A stretch of DNA of 15,000 bases from NCBI RefSeq assembly GCF_042767895.1, contig NC_091588.1:18088576-18103575 (forward strand). The letters run 5' to 3'. A model generated the notes under the pieces. The model saw only the letters and a program-made list of their open reading frames with translations. It was not told where the DNA came from and ran no database searches. This DNA comes from Penaeus vannamei (lineage: Eukaryota > Arthropoda > Malacostraca > Decapoda > Penaeidae). Positions within the stretch are counted from its first letter, which is position 1. Each line of letters begins with the position of its first letter. Positions 1-7,910 of the stretch are shown here, piece by piece. A program made the position numbers and the translations under genes.

Positions 1-489
1 GTTCCAGTGGCCAAGTCCACTCGCTCGGTTGCTCGCACACCGTCTTCTGTCCTTCTGCACACCTACGTCTCCACTGCACGGCAACCTATTCTTTCGCACT
101 GAGGGAGTGGACTTAACCCCTGGAGTGCCGAGTTGACTTAGGCTGTGAGCGATGCTTTCCACGACCTTTTTCCTTTATTTAACGCGTTACCATTCATGCC
201 TGCAGATTATTTCTTGTACCAACCACTATTACTTTTTGTCCTCTACAAGAATATCATCTTCAATTTGCGGTCCTACTGCATAGATTTTCCAATATTACAT
301 TTTTTCATGCATGGAGAACATCAATTTGTCATTGCGTGGACGGATCTACAGACGGATGATGAAACAAGTGCGCAGAAATGTCAATACAGATTGTGAATTC
401 TTACCTATTTTCATTCACTCGGTTGAACTACCCTCATAAAGAGGAACTGGGGCTGATGGGCTGGTCCTGTTGAACCCCGCCTTGCGGTG
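1..489. other. Non-coding flank; GC-richer first 130 bp with an inverted repeat
   Basis: No gene is supported here. The first ~130 bases are richer in G+C than what follows. They hold an imperfect inverted repeat of 16 bases (11-26 against 101-116, about 14 matches). The stretch could be upstream sequence or intron of the RpS29 gene, or the far end of the Merlin remnant that follows. An 83-codon open frame at 145-396 has no recognisable domain and is probably chance. Confidence 0.5.
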
Positions 490-1021
490 GTTATAACATT
501 GCCTCTTGGATGAAAAGAGAATGCAACAGCGATTCAGTAAAAAAATTGATAACTATCACACGATGTGTTTTGGCAGAAACTCGGACTTAATGCTGGGGCA
601 TTTGACCCACTTACATGTCGTACCACAATGTGTCAGTGTTCTGTGTATGGATTTGTAGGTCGTATGGGTCTACAAAGTTTCCAAGTTATTAATACTGATG
701 TTTGTAACCACGATGTAGGTTTTTGTAGGCAGCCCATCCATCAGTGTTTAGGTTTATTTCTTAAATAGGGGTATGAGTGTCTGCACTCCGGTCAATGTCC
801 AGGAGTGGGACAGTGAATTTCTTTTTACTGACATGCTCAATACCTCCAAAGACCTGCACCTGGCTCAACTGTCTGCTTCTGTTATACTCTGACCACACAA
901 GCAGTTTCTCGTTGACTTCAACAATTACACTGGGACCTCCTATTGAATTTTGATTTTGTAACCAATTTTGGGTTACTTCAGAACAAAAACTCCAATCTAC
1001 GCTACTTGGTTTCATGATCAA
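490..1021 (-). pseudogene. Merlin / IS1595-like (ISXO2 domain) transposase, broken
   Basis: Read on the minus strand, this is a DDE transposase of the IS1595/ISXO2 type, which eukaryotic Merlin elements carry. The best segment (1021 to 761) has, in order, a VDW..C helix region, the motif IGGPSVIVEVNE, then YNRSR, VFGGIE, and DRSADT. After a frameshift near 765 the protein continues with TDGWAAYKNL, then NFVDP and HTQNTDTLW (about 620-745), and a weaker FLPKHIV (about 560-580). Family members normally have VDE for the first catalytic Asp and a Glu after HTQN. Here they read VNE and TD, so two of three catalytic positions are changed, and several stops interrupt the frame. It is a dead fossil inside the upstream part of RpS29. 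The element's ends and terminal repeats could not be identified. The family call rests on motif order alone. Confidence 0.8.
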
Positions 1022-2111
1022 ATTTTCAATTGTGTAACAGTGGGCTTAACATAACAGGCTCTGAGACTTGTGTCCATTAACTTTGTTCAAATTAAAGTAC
1101 ATTCAATATGAGTTAGAATCCCTCAGTTGCTTGCATATGTTTTTTTTATCTAAAAGGCGGTTCAGGAAATTTACCTGTACCAATAACTTTGAATGTTTAT
1201 CTCGGTAACAATTACCTTTGATTTTGAGATTCTAATACAATTGTTGCTACCTTGATCAAATTTGGAAAAGTTGGTACATTTTCTCTACTTGTCCAATATA
1301 CATACCTGTGGCATATGATTGGTTTATATTTTACGTAAGACTATTGGCTCTGGTGACTTGTCACATGCATTTGATGTACAGAAAGGTTTTTATAAAGTTT
1401 TGCATGCAGTTTGTTGCAGCATAAAGCTTTTAGAAATTCCAGTGCAAATATGCATATGTCTTTTGCCCCTAATTCGGGGGGAAACTCCTCAACTTGTTCA
1501 ATTAGTGAATATTCAATATTTTGATTAGGTTTCAGTTTTCTGCCTATACGTAATTATCCTCAACTTGTATGTGTGTGTGTGTATATATATGTTTTTTGTT
1601 TCTATATTTGTCTTGTAAGGGCTGTATGTGAAACTTTAAGTCATTTGCATATTGCTGTAACAAAGTAATTTTTTGTTAATAATTTACAGGACTGGTCATA
1701 TAGTTCATCTTTCTCAATAAATTTTAGAGGAATGTTGGCCTTTGCTGAAGTGCCATGAGAATCTCTTGTATTTATCAGGTGTTAGGCCTTTTATGATTGT
1801 CATACCTTAAGTGTGATCAGTGTTAGTGCTTAGCTATGCCATTATTTTCAAATTTGCAAGTTATATTCCTTTGATTTATATAGTTGAAACAGGAGGATTG
1901 AGTTCATACATACATATATACCTAAATTGTGGGCTGTGCTTTCCACAATCTCTTCTTTCTTCTGATTTTGCCATTAATATTTGCAAATTCTATCTTTACC
2001 GACAAGAACAAATTTTGTCCTTTACAAATATGCAATTTGCCGAAGCTGTAATACCTGTATAGATGAACTACTTTTACCTTCAGATTGTTAATTTTGCTTG
2101 TACTCTTCCAG
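1022..2111. other. Intronic/upstream DNA before the RpS29 exon, no gene seen
   Basis: This AT-rich stretch ends in the polypyrimidine tract and AG acceptor of the exon at 2112. A search by eye for the first ~20 codons of S29 (the SHPRK..GQGSR block) found nothing from position 1 to here, so the 5' coding exon lies upstream of the window. Short open frames at 1319-1528 and 1820-2062 match nothing I recognise and look like chance. No box C/D or H/ACA snoRNA is convincing, although ribosomal protein introns often host them. Confidence 0.6.
1568..1590. repeat. Compound (TG)n(TA)n microsatellite
   Basis: About six TG units run directly into about five TA units. It is a simple repeat in presumed intron DNA and may be length-polymorphic. 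Confidence 0.85.
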
Positions 2112-2211
2112 CCGGTCCTGCTCTAACCGTCATGGTCTGATCAGAAAGTACTCTCTCATGATGTGCCGTCAGTGCTTCAGAGAGTACAGCGGAGACATTG
2201 GCTTCAAGAAG
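2112..2211 (+). CDS. RpS29: Ribosomal protein S29 (uS14), penultimate coding exon
   Basis: This 100-nt exon encodes residues 21-54 of the small-subunit ribosomal protein S29 (universal name uS14), a 56-residue zinc-ribbon protein bound in the head of the 40S subunit. It starts after a CTCTTCCAG acceptor with the last base of a Cys codon (phase 2), then reads RSCSNRHGLIRKY, SLMMCRQCFREY, SGDIGFKK. It ends at AAG|GTGAGG, a strong donor, in phase 0. The four zinc-binding cysteines fall at 21 (split by the intron), 24, 39 and 42, in the family's C-x2-C...C-x2-C pattern. There is no stop or frameshift, and both splice sites are intact, so this is the real gene and not a processed copy. The Ser at position 35 (KYS) replaces the Gly usual in the animal S29 sequences I recall. 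The N-terminal 20 codons are outside the window. Confidence 0.93.
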
Positions 2212-2542
2212 GTGAGGAGGCTATAAGGGCAAAACTAAATGTTTTTTAAAGTTACATGTTCATGTATAGTAAACAACGGTCCTTAACATATCCTATGTAG
2301 CCATTACAAATTTTCAGTGGTTTTTGACATTTTTAGAATTAAATGATCATTTGCAAAGAGTTTGGTGTGATTGATAAATATAGATTTGAGAATAGAAAGT
2401 AGTGTATAAATATTGTGCTATATCATGAAATATTTCAATACAAACCACTTTGGATTATATATTTTATGCATTTTACAAGTTTTGCTCTGAAACTAATGAA
2501 AATATGCAGAAACAATGCTAAAATACTTTTCTTCTTTTTCAG
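2212..2542 (+). other. RpS29: RpS29 last intron (GT-AG, 331 bp)
   Basis: The intron runs from GTGAGG to CTTCTTTTTCAG, with a good polypyrimidine tract. It is AT-rich. I looked for an intron-encoded snoRNA and found no paired C (RTGATGA) and D (CTGA) boxes. Confidence 0.85.
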
Positions 2543-2551
2543 CTGGATTAA
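2543..2551 (+). CDS. RpS29: Ribosomal protein S29, final coding micro-segment (Leu-Asp-stop)
   Basis: Directly after the acceptor TTTTTCAG come CTG GAT TAA, giving the Leu55-Asp56-stop that ends S29 in animals. The phase-0 donor at 2211 joins in frame to give ...GFKKLD, exactly the expected C-terminus and a total length of 56. Only nine coding bases lie in this terminal exon, and the rest is 3' UTR. Length-based ORF calling misses it, because the read-through of the previous exon (VRRL-stop) looks like a plausible end. Confidence 0.92.
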   Translation: MD

Positions 2552-2566
2552 TTCAACTCCCTATGA

Positions 2567-2584
2567 AATAAAAAAATCAATAAA
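2567..2584 (+). terminator. RpS29: RpS29 poly(A) signals
   Basis: Two AATAAA hexamers (2567-2572 and 2579-2584) lie 16 and 28 bases after the stop codon. Cleavage would be expected about 10-30 bases further on, giving a very short 3' UTR, as is common in ribosomal protein mRNAs. Confidence 0.8.
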
Positions 2585-2599
2585 AATAATTAGTATTAT

Positions 2600-3220
2600 T
2601 TCACTGTCATTAACCTGGACAGCCAAGAAATGAAGCTTAGAATTAATGCTTTAGATTTAAATGCTCTGGGTGGCTGCAACATGTCAGTTTGCCCAAAGTA
2701 TATTTTGGTAATGTGAAGGCAGTTGGGTGTTACCACTGGTAGTTCTTGAAGATTGAGGAAGTTGTTGATTTAGTATGACACTGAAGTTCTTGGTAAAATG
2801 TATTACAACTTGTTTCATACATCATTTACCCAACATTATAAAATGACAGTAGATAGTTCTAGTTATGTGAATGTGAAAATACAAGTAATAAGAAAATGCA
2901 TCACAAGTTATTCAATTTTATCAATCCATTTAAATAATAAATTCGGTTTGTTGAATCAAATATGAGCAATATCAAACTGCAGGCAGCTTAAACCATTACT
3001 GTCAGGTGCCTATTTCAACCCTTTCTTTGATATTTTGGAAAAAAATCTAATGCTTGTAATGTCAGTTTTATTTATATTAACTTTAAGTTGTAATCCTGTT
3101 AAATACCAATAGCAATTAATAACTTACTGACCAAGCCCATATGGAGCCATCTGTATGTAAACATAACTTGAAACCAAGGCATGCACATTTTACATGTGAC
3201 TATATTTTTTCTTAATGCTG
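2600..3220. other. AT-rich intergenic DNA, nothing recognised
   Basis: No open frame, splice-bounded exon or repeat match was seen between the RpS29 3' end and the first LINE. Confidence 0.6.
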
Positions 3221-3525
3221 CCATGGACCTTGGCCCTCAACTCCTAATTTTGAAAGGTAATTTATTCCCCTTTCCTTTTCCTTCTCTTCTCTAACACCTC
3301 CTCCACTTCCTAAGGTGTGAGAGCAGTGTTGAAAGGGGGGGGGAGCTTAGGAGACGGAGAATAAGATCTAATGCAGGTATCTCCCTTGCCTAGGGCCTCA
3401 GTCCTCAACTCGACTAATTTTGCATGGTCTTTTCTCCCTCCAGCTCTCTCATTTCCGTCCCTTTTCCAACCCCTTCTACTATCTACTTCCTAAAGTGTAA
3501 GAGCCATGCTAAATGGATGAAAAGC
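3221..3525 (+). repeat. Tandemly duplicated LINE 5' UTR segment
   Basis: Two diverged direct copies lie at 3221-3336 and about 3385-3525. Each has the order CTCAACT..ACTAATTTTG, a pyrimidine tract, CACTTCCTAAGGTGTGAGAGC (or near), then GCTAAA/GTTGAAAGG. The opposite-strand copy has one such unit (about 9985-10115), so the duplication may be particular to copy 1. Alternatively a truncated older copy may lie directly upstream. Confidence 0.7.
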
Positions 3526-3663
3526 TGACTTTGTGCCAGTCTTGAACGGCCTGAGGCAACCATTGGCACAATATTCCCCTGTTTTGTTGTTTAGCCCTTA
3601 CCTCTCAAGGGGACCCTGAGGTCCTGAGACTTGCATATTTCCCCAACATAGCCAAGGCTTCCC

Positions 3664-5428
3664 ATGGCCAGTAATGAAGTAGTAATACCCATATTAGAGG
3701 CAATGGGGCTTGCCCATTCATCAAATAGCCCCACCGATTCAAACTCTCCCGGCTCCCCGGCCCCAGGTTCTCCTTTGACCACGACTCTGAACACGATGAG
3801 GACTACTACTCACTTCTCAACTTCATCCATCAACTAGTGTATTACCCTCCCAAGCAGAGACTCGATCTCCAGAAAACATTCCTACCCTTCCAACTTCCCC
3901 AAATTCATCAACTCTACCCCCACAACCTTGTTCAGCAAACACCCAAACCTCCCTTATTACTACCTTACAGCCTTATTCTCCATCTCTCCATAATACTATC
4001 CCCCACAACACTTCCGCTTCCACACGCCCCCGTCCTTCTATCACCACCAACCCTGCAAATATCTTGTATACTCTATTTAGCCCAGCTAAATGGGACTGAT
4101 TTTTCGTGATCCCCCCTACAGCTCCTTACTCAGGCAACTCTTCTCTTTCAACATTGTCTCCAAAAACATGTAGGCAGTCCCTTTCCATACCTGATGCAAT
4201 TGCTCCCGTCTCGTAACAGTCAGATCTGAAGCTGAAGCACTTGCATTATCAAAACTGATCTCTCTGGTAACCACATCCCTGCAGAACCTCATCTAACTCT
4301 TAATACTTGTACCGGAACGGTCTCCCCAGCAAACTGCCCAGTTGATACCAAAGATTGGTCAGATTGTGGAGAAGACTTGCTCGGCTGCCTCAAAGACCAG
4401 GATGTGATATCAGTACATTGCTACTCCATTCCTCCTAGAGGTCATAGAAAGAAACCCACCAACATTGCTAAAATTACTTGGTACACATGACCTTCCCATT
4501 CGTATCTACATTGGTGGACAATCCCTCCCTGTTCAACCATACCAACCTCCCCCCCGTCAATGTCAAGATTGTTGGCGATTTGGACATCCTGCCAAACATT
4601 GCCGTTCCACAGACCAATGCCCCCTCTGTGCCCAACCCGGTCATAACAGATCAAACAAACACGCACATGTGCTAACTGCAGTGGCCCCCATAATGTATTT
4701 TATAGAGGCTGTCCCACTTACAAGTTCGAGTCTGAGGTAACAGTTCTCAGATACCTCAAGATGTACCTACACCCTCCCCTATACCTACTTATTTCCCCAC
4801 TTTCACCACTTCCACTTCCACTTCTACATTCAACCTCCCCTAGTCAAATTCTTTTGCCACTCTAAATCCAGACACCCCAATCTCAACTACAGCCCCAACA
4901 CCATCACCCCTCCCTCCCTGCACTACCCGCAGTAGACAGACAAAATGTTCCACTTCTTCCCCTACCGCACACTCACCTCCACCTATCTTTACCTTTACTC
5001 CTCAAATACCAGTCTCCTCTTCCCCCCCTCATAAGAAAACCTTTGTCCTACAAAACTCTCCAACAAACTCCACTGCAGAAACTATGGAAGACATTCAAAG
5101 CTATATGCTTGAGACACAAGATCCCATAACTCATGCTCCCTCCACACTTGAAGTGATTGCCGATATTCATACCCCTCCTACTCGTATTCCCCTACACCCC
5201 TTCCTCCTCTTCCCTCAACACAACCTAACCCCCTCAATTCCGTCCACCAACGATATCCATCCTCCCGATACCCATCCTTCTGAAATCCATCCCCCTCTTA
5301 CTCACAGCACCCCTACACCCCTTCCTCCTAGTCCTTCCCAACACAACCTACCCCTTTCAACTCCAACTATATGCACATTCTCCCTCCCGGATACATACGG
5401 GAATCACTCATGTTACAACACCCTCTAG
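3664..5428 (+). pseudogene. LINE ORF1 (gag-like, CCHC zinc knuckle), copy 1
   Basis: This is the RNA-binding ORF1 protein of an I/Jockey-like LINE, broken by stops and frameshifts. The start ATG at 3664 (MASNE) is conserved in the minus-strand copy, and the first frame stops at 3835-3837. Recognisable blocks follow: LFSPAKWD..FFVIPP (about 4070-4110), VRSEAEALALS (about 4215-4245), DWSDCGEDLLGCLKDQDV (about 4350-4405), then YIGGQSLPVQPYQPPPRQC. A canonical C-x2-C-x4-H-x4-C knuckle lies at 4561-4602, and a second CPLC..GH begins at 4618. CANCSGPHNVFYRGCPTYKF continues in another frame (about 4665-4725). The C-terminal third (4740-5428) is rich in Pro, Ser and Thr and includes the block MEDIQSYMLETQ (from 5084), also found in the two minus-strand copies. 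The name is by motif order; no alignment was run. Confidence 0.85.
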
Positions 5429-5487
5429 CTCCTTCCCCCCCCAGATTCCCCAACACGTACCGACGCTTTCACTCATAAAATAACTAA

Positions 5488-5616
5488 GATATAGCTCTCC
5501 TACATTGGAATATTCGCGGTTTCTTTTCTCTCAGACCAGACCTACGTCATATCCTTGCTGCTTATAACAACCTGTTCTCTTTCCTCAGATGCATGAATAT
5601 CCTCTACTTGATCTAA
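5488..5616 (+). pseudogene. LINE ORF2 remnant: endonuclease N-terminus fused to ORF2 C-terminus
   Basis: The frame opens with ALLHWNIRGFFSLRPDLRHI, the start of an APE-type endonuclease of I/Jockey LINEs (the usual motif is QWN..G). At 5566-5574 it passes without frameshift into NLFSFLRCMNILYLI-stop. The same C-terminal sequence occurs at 6568-6622 in copy C, where it follows the real ORF2 C-terminal domain. About 27 and 15 codons of the two ends remain. The catalytic endonuclease residues, the reverse transcriptase and the C-terminal domain are deleted. The junction lies in ACAACCTG, which copy C also has at this point, so deletion through short homology is likely. Confidence 0.85.
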
Positions 5617-5812
5617 TTCCCTTGCCTAAACTACCATAACCCTTTCCCTCATGAACACCCTTACCCATCATCAGCTTTCCAACATTACTCTAGATAGTTG
5701 ACGCATAGCAACTATCACTTGACATCACCCTTTACTATACTTTCCTATAGTGCTATATGACCTTAGATGTCTAGCACATTTATTTCGCTTTTCACCATTA
5801 ACCATTAACTTT
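5617..5812 (+). repeat. LINE 3' UTR with terminal stem-loop and TTAACCA tail (copy 1)
   Basis: Collinear with 6623-6802. It contains TTGACGCATAGCAACTATCA, then a stem-loop with perfect 6-bp arms GTGCTA/TAGCAC (5750-5777), and ends in CATTAACCATTAAC. Confidence 0.8.
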
Positions 5813-6101
5813 CCCTGTTTCTTTTGTTAATCCCCTTTCGTCCACTTCCGAAGGTGTGAGAATCCATGCTGAAAGAATGAACAGCTGGCTTTATCAGTCC
5901 TGAACAGCCTTTTTACTCGTTTTGCTCTTCCCTCTTTACCCTTTTTACTGCCATACTGACCTACAGCGCTCTGCAGCCTTTGACATCCAAACGATTTTGT
6001 CCAAAATGTTACCTTGCCATTACCCTTGTTGCTGCAATATTTTATCATAGTGCTGTATGACTTTTGATGTCTGGCACATTTGTTTTTGGCCATTAACCAT
6101 T
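5813..6101 (+). mobile_element. Short LINE-derived element: 5' UTR joined to 3' UTR (SINE-like)
   Basis: About 290 bp with no coding sequence. 5841-5912 matches the 5' UTR of copy 1 (3483-3552: CACTTCC.AAGGTGTGAGA, ATGCTGAAAG.ATGAA, CAGTCCTGAACRGCC). 5960-6101 matches the 3' UTR type of copies D and E (CTTTGACA, TTACCCTTGTT, then the stem-loop GTGCTG/TGGCAC at 6050-6077 and CCATTAACCATT). It is a deletion product of the LINE and may be a non-autonomous family in its own right. It lies immediately behind the tail of copy 1. Confidence 0.7.
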
Positions 6102-6802
6102 CTGGGAATCCACCAACATTGTTCTATGAACCAAAAACTTCCTTGCATGAGGGCTTTGCCCATAAACCTCTCCCTATTGTTATATTTTGAATGTGCTCAA
6201 TAAATAAAATATCTTCACCATTGCCAAAGATAACATGCCTAAACCTCATCCATCCTCCAGTTCCCATTCTTTCTACAGTTAAAGTAACTATCGACATCCA
6301 TTCATTATCCCACTCAGTGTTCTTTTGGTCAGCTCCATTTCACCAGAGCCAATACGTAAGCCCTCGCACGCTTACGTATTGGCCACACATGCCTATCTAA
6401 TGTCACACTCTGACCCACTTCAATGACCCCTATGTAATATCCCTCTTTCAGTTCCACATATTGTTGTCCTGCCCACACTTTACTACCGTACCTCTGCTTT
6501 CCCCCACCTATCCTCGCTTCACCGACCTCCCAACATATCAGACATTGTTACAGAATCTCAGTTTCTGCCTTGACAACCTGTTCTCCTTCCTCAGATGCAT
6601 ATATAGCCTTCACTTGATATAATCCCTTACCTAAACCAGCATAACCCATTCCCTCATCAAGTCCCTTACCCATCTTCAACCTTTCAACATTACATAGTTG
6701 ACGCATAGCAACTATCACCTGTCATCACCCTTTACTATACCTTCCTATAGTGCCATATGACCTTAGATGTCTAGCACATTTATTTTGCTTTAACCATTAA
6801 CC
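6102..6802 (+). mobile_element. LINE copy C, 5'-truncated, with ORF2 C-terminus and 3' UTR
   Basis: A 5'-truncated forward copy. From about 6240 to 6622 it carries the end of ORF2. From 6623 the 3' UTR is collinear with that of copy 1, including TTGACGCATAGCAACTATCA and the terminal stem-loop (6750-6777), and it ends in TTTAACCATTAACCC. 5' truncation is the usual outcome of target-primed reverse transcription. The first ~130 bases (6102-6240) were not recognised, so the left boundary is approximate. Confidence 0.75.
6241..6622 (+). pseudogene. LINE ORF2 C-terminal region (post-RT domain), broken
   Basis: The decayed end of the ORF2 polyprotein. PVPILSTVKVTIDIHSLS (about 6260-6315) is followed by the block LARLRIGHTCL (from about 6362), familiar to me as the C-terminal LARLRIGH motif of arthropod Jockey/I-type ORF2 proteins. 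Frame changes then lead to YLMSHSDP, a CN..LSV.HI remnant of the usual C-x2-C...H...C motif, PPNISDIVTESQF, and finally NLFSFLRC...LHLI-stop at 6620-6622. The same last residues terminate the fused ORF2 of copy 1. At least three frameshifts or stops make it non-functional. A 13-bp perfect inverted repeat (6348-6383) sits over LARLRIGH. Confidence 0.8.
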
Positions 6803-7254
6803 CACTTGTGTTCCCCCTGCACCCCTTTTTCCCACTCCCTCCAAACACATCCCATCCCTCCCCTGCTTCAATTATATCACTCCCCCTCTCCTTATTATTC
6901 CTTCCAATTTCCCCTGGATACACACACATGTGACCCTATGTTACAACAACCCACTTACCTGGATTCTCTCCCTCTTGTATTTTTTCCCCTGAAACTGATC
7001 TAATCATCTTTAAACTCATTTTCCCTTTTGCTAATCCTACCTTGCCCAACTAATACCCTTGCAGAATCCCACACTTCTTCCTTTGACAGCATTGATCTTA
7101 TTACCCTTGTTATTTCCTACCTTCCTGAATTGCTATACGACTTTTGACATGTAGCACATTTAATCAACCCCTCTCTTTACCACTTTAACTGTAGCACCTT
7201 TCTATGGTGCTATATGACATTCTAGCACATTTATTTTGTTATAACTATTGACCA
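6803..7254 (+). mobile_element. LINE copy D: ORF1 tail joined directly to 3' UTR, no ORF2
   Basis: Begins inside the Pro/Ser-rich tail of ORF1, in a frame ending LQQPTYLDSLPL..PLKLI-stop at 7001-7003. That end is homologous to the ORF1 end of the minus-strand copy E (LQQPSSLNSLPP..LLKLI-stop). Both then continue with CTTTTGCTAAT and the same 3' UTR, with no trace of ORF2. Two stem-loop motifs follow in tandem (7131-7156 and 7207-7228), and the element ends near TAACTATTGACC. Confidence 0.75.
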
Positions 7255-7653
7255 TTTTCACTGGAGCTCTGACACTATCTGTGGGGTGATTATGTTGTGA
7301 TGGGTCATTTTTATATTTTAGGGAAACACTGCACACTTCAGAACACAAGTGAGGAATAAAACTACAATTCTTTAAAACTGAGAGCAATCTTTGTCAGCAA
7401 CAGTTTTCCTTCCATAACATTATTTGATAGGAATTTGTACATAGAGTTGGTAACAAAATGCTGAGCAGTTTGATCAATACATCAAATTTTGATGTATGTA
7501 TTCCCTGTCCACAGGATCGAATGGTGCCAGACAGACTTTGTCCATTTACCTGGAAAAGTATGCGTTGCACCCTTGTGTATACATGGTCCCTTGGTTTGCC
7601 CATCGGTTTTGTGGTGACATGAAGCAAGTGCTCATTAGGACAAAGGGGTCTTG
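7255..7653. other. Unique spacer between convergent LINE copies
   Basis: Base composition is balanced here, unlike the strongly strand-skewed LINE DNA on each side. It holds a 10-bp palindrome, ATACATCAAA/TTTGATGTAT (7477-7497). A plus-strand frame from an acceptor-like TGTCCACAG (to 7513) runs to a stop at 7657-7659 and includes LEKYALHPCVYMVPWFA. That looks mildly like a TBC-domain segment but is too short to call. A minus-strand 77-codon frame (7394-7627) overlaps it. No gene is claimed. Confidence 0.5.
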
Positions 7654-7910
7654 TGGTTAAAGGTTACAAACCTAAATAAATGTGCTAGACATTATAGATC
7701 ATACAGCACTATGGAAAGGTGGAGTAGTGAAAGGTTAGAATGAGGTTAATTGACAATAATATGTGCTACATGTAATGTATAGCAGTTCAGGATAGTATGG
7801 TGTTGGAAGGGATAAGGAGGGGTGGGGGTAGATAGGATAAGTAAATTGTCAAATAAAGAAGTCCTTAAAGATAGGAATTAGCAAAAGGAGAAAAGGAAGT
7901 TTAAGGGGGA

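Larger units (their letters stand above)
3221..5812 (+). mobile_element. Non-LTR retrotransposon (I/Jockey-like LINE), copy 1, internally deleted
   Basis: A degraded LINE in forward orientation. In order it has a 5' UTR (3221-3663, with an internal duplication), an ORF1 pseudogene (3664-5428), the first ~27 codons of ORF2 fused to its last ~15 (5488-5616), and a 3' UTR ending in a TTAACCATTAAC tail (to 5812). The 5' UTR and the ATGGCYAGTAATGAA start are shared with the opposite-strand copy at 7654-10215. That identifies the element's true left part independently of any database. Nearly all of the endonuclease and the whole reverse transcriptase are missing. The flanking target duplication could not be identified. 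Confidence 0.85.

Noticed and set aside
2212..2542. snoRNA in the RpS29 intron
   Set aside because: Ribosomal protein introns often host snoRNAs, but no paired C and D boxes or H/ACA hairpins could be found by eye.
4442..4666. Minus-strand 74-codon frame opposite the zinc knuckle
   Set aside because: It is a shadow of LINE ORF1 on the other strand.
5827..6093. Lysine-rich minus-strand 88-codon frame
   Set aside because: It is antisense to the 5'UTR/3'UTR LINE derivative at 5813-6101 and has no domain.
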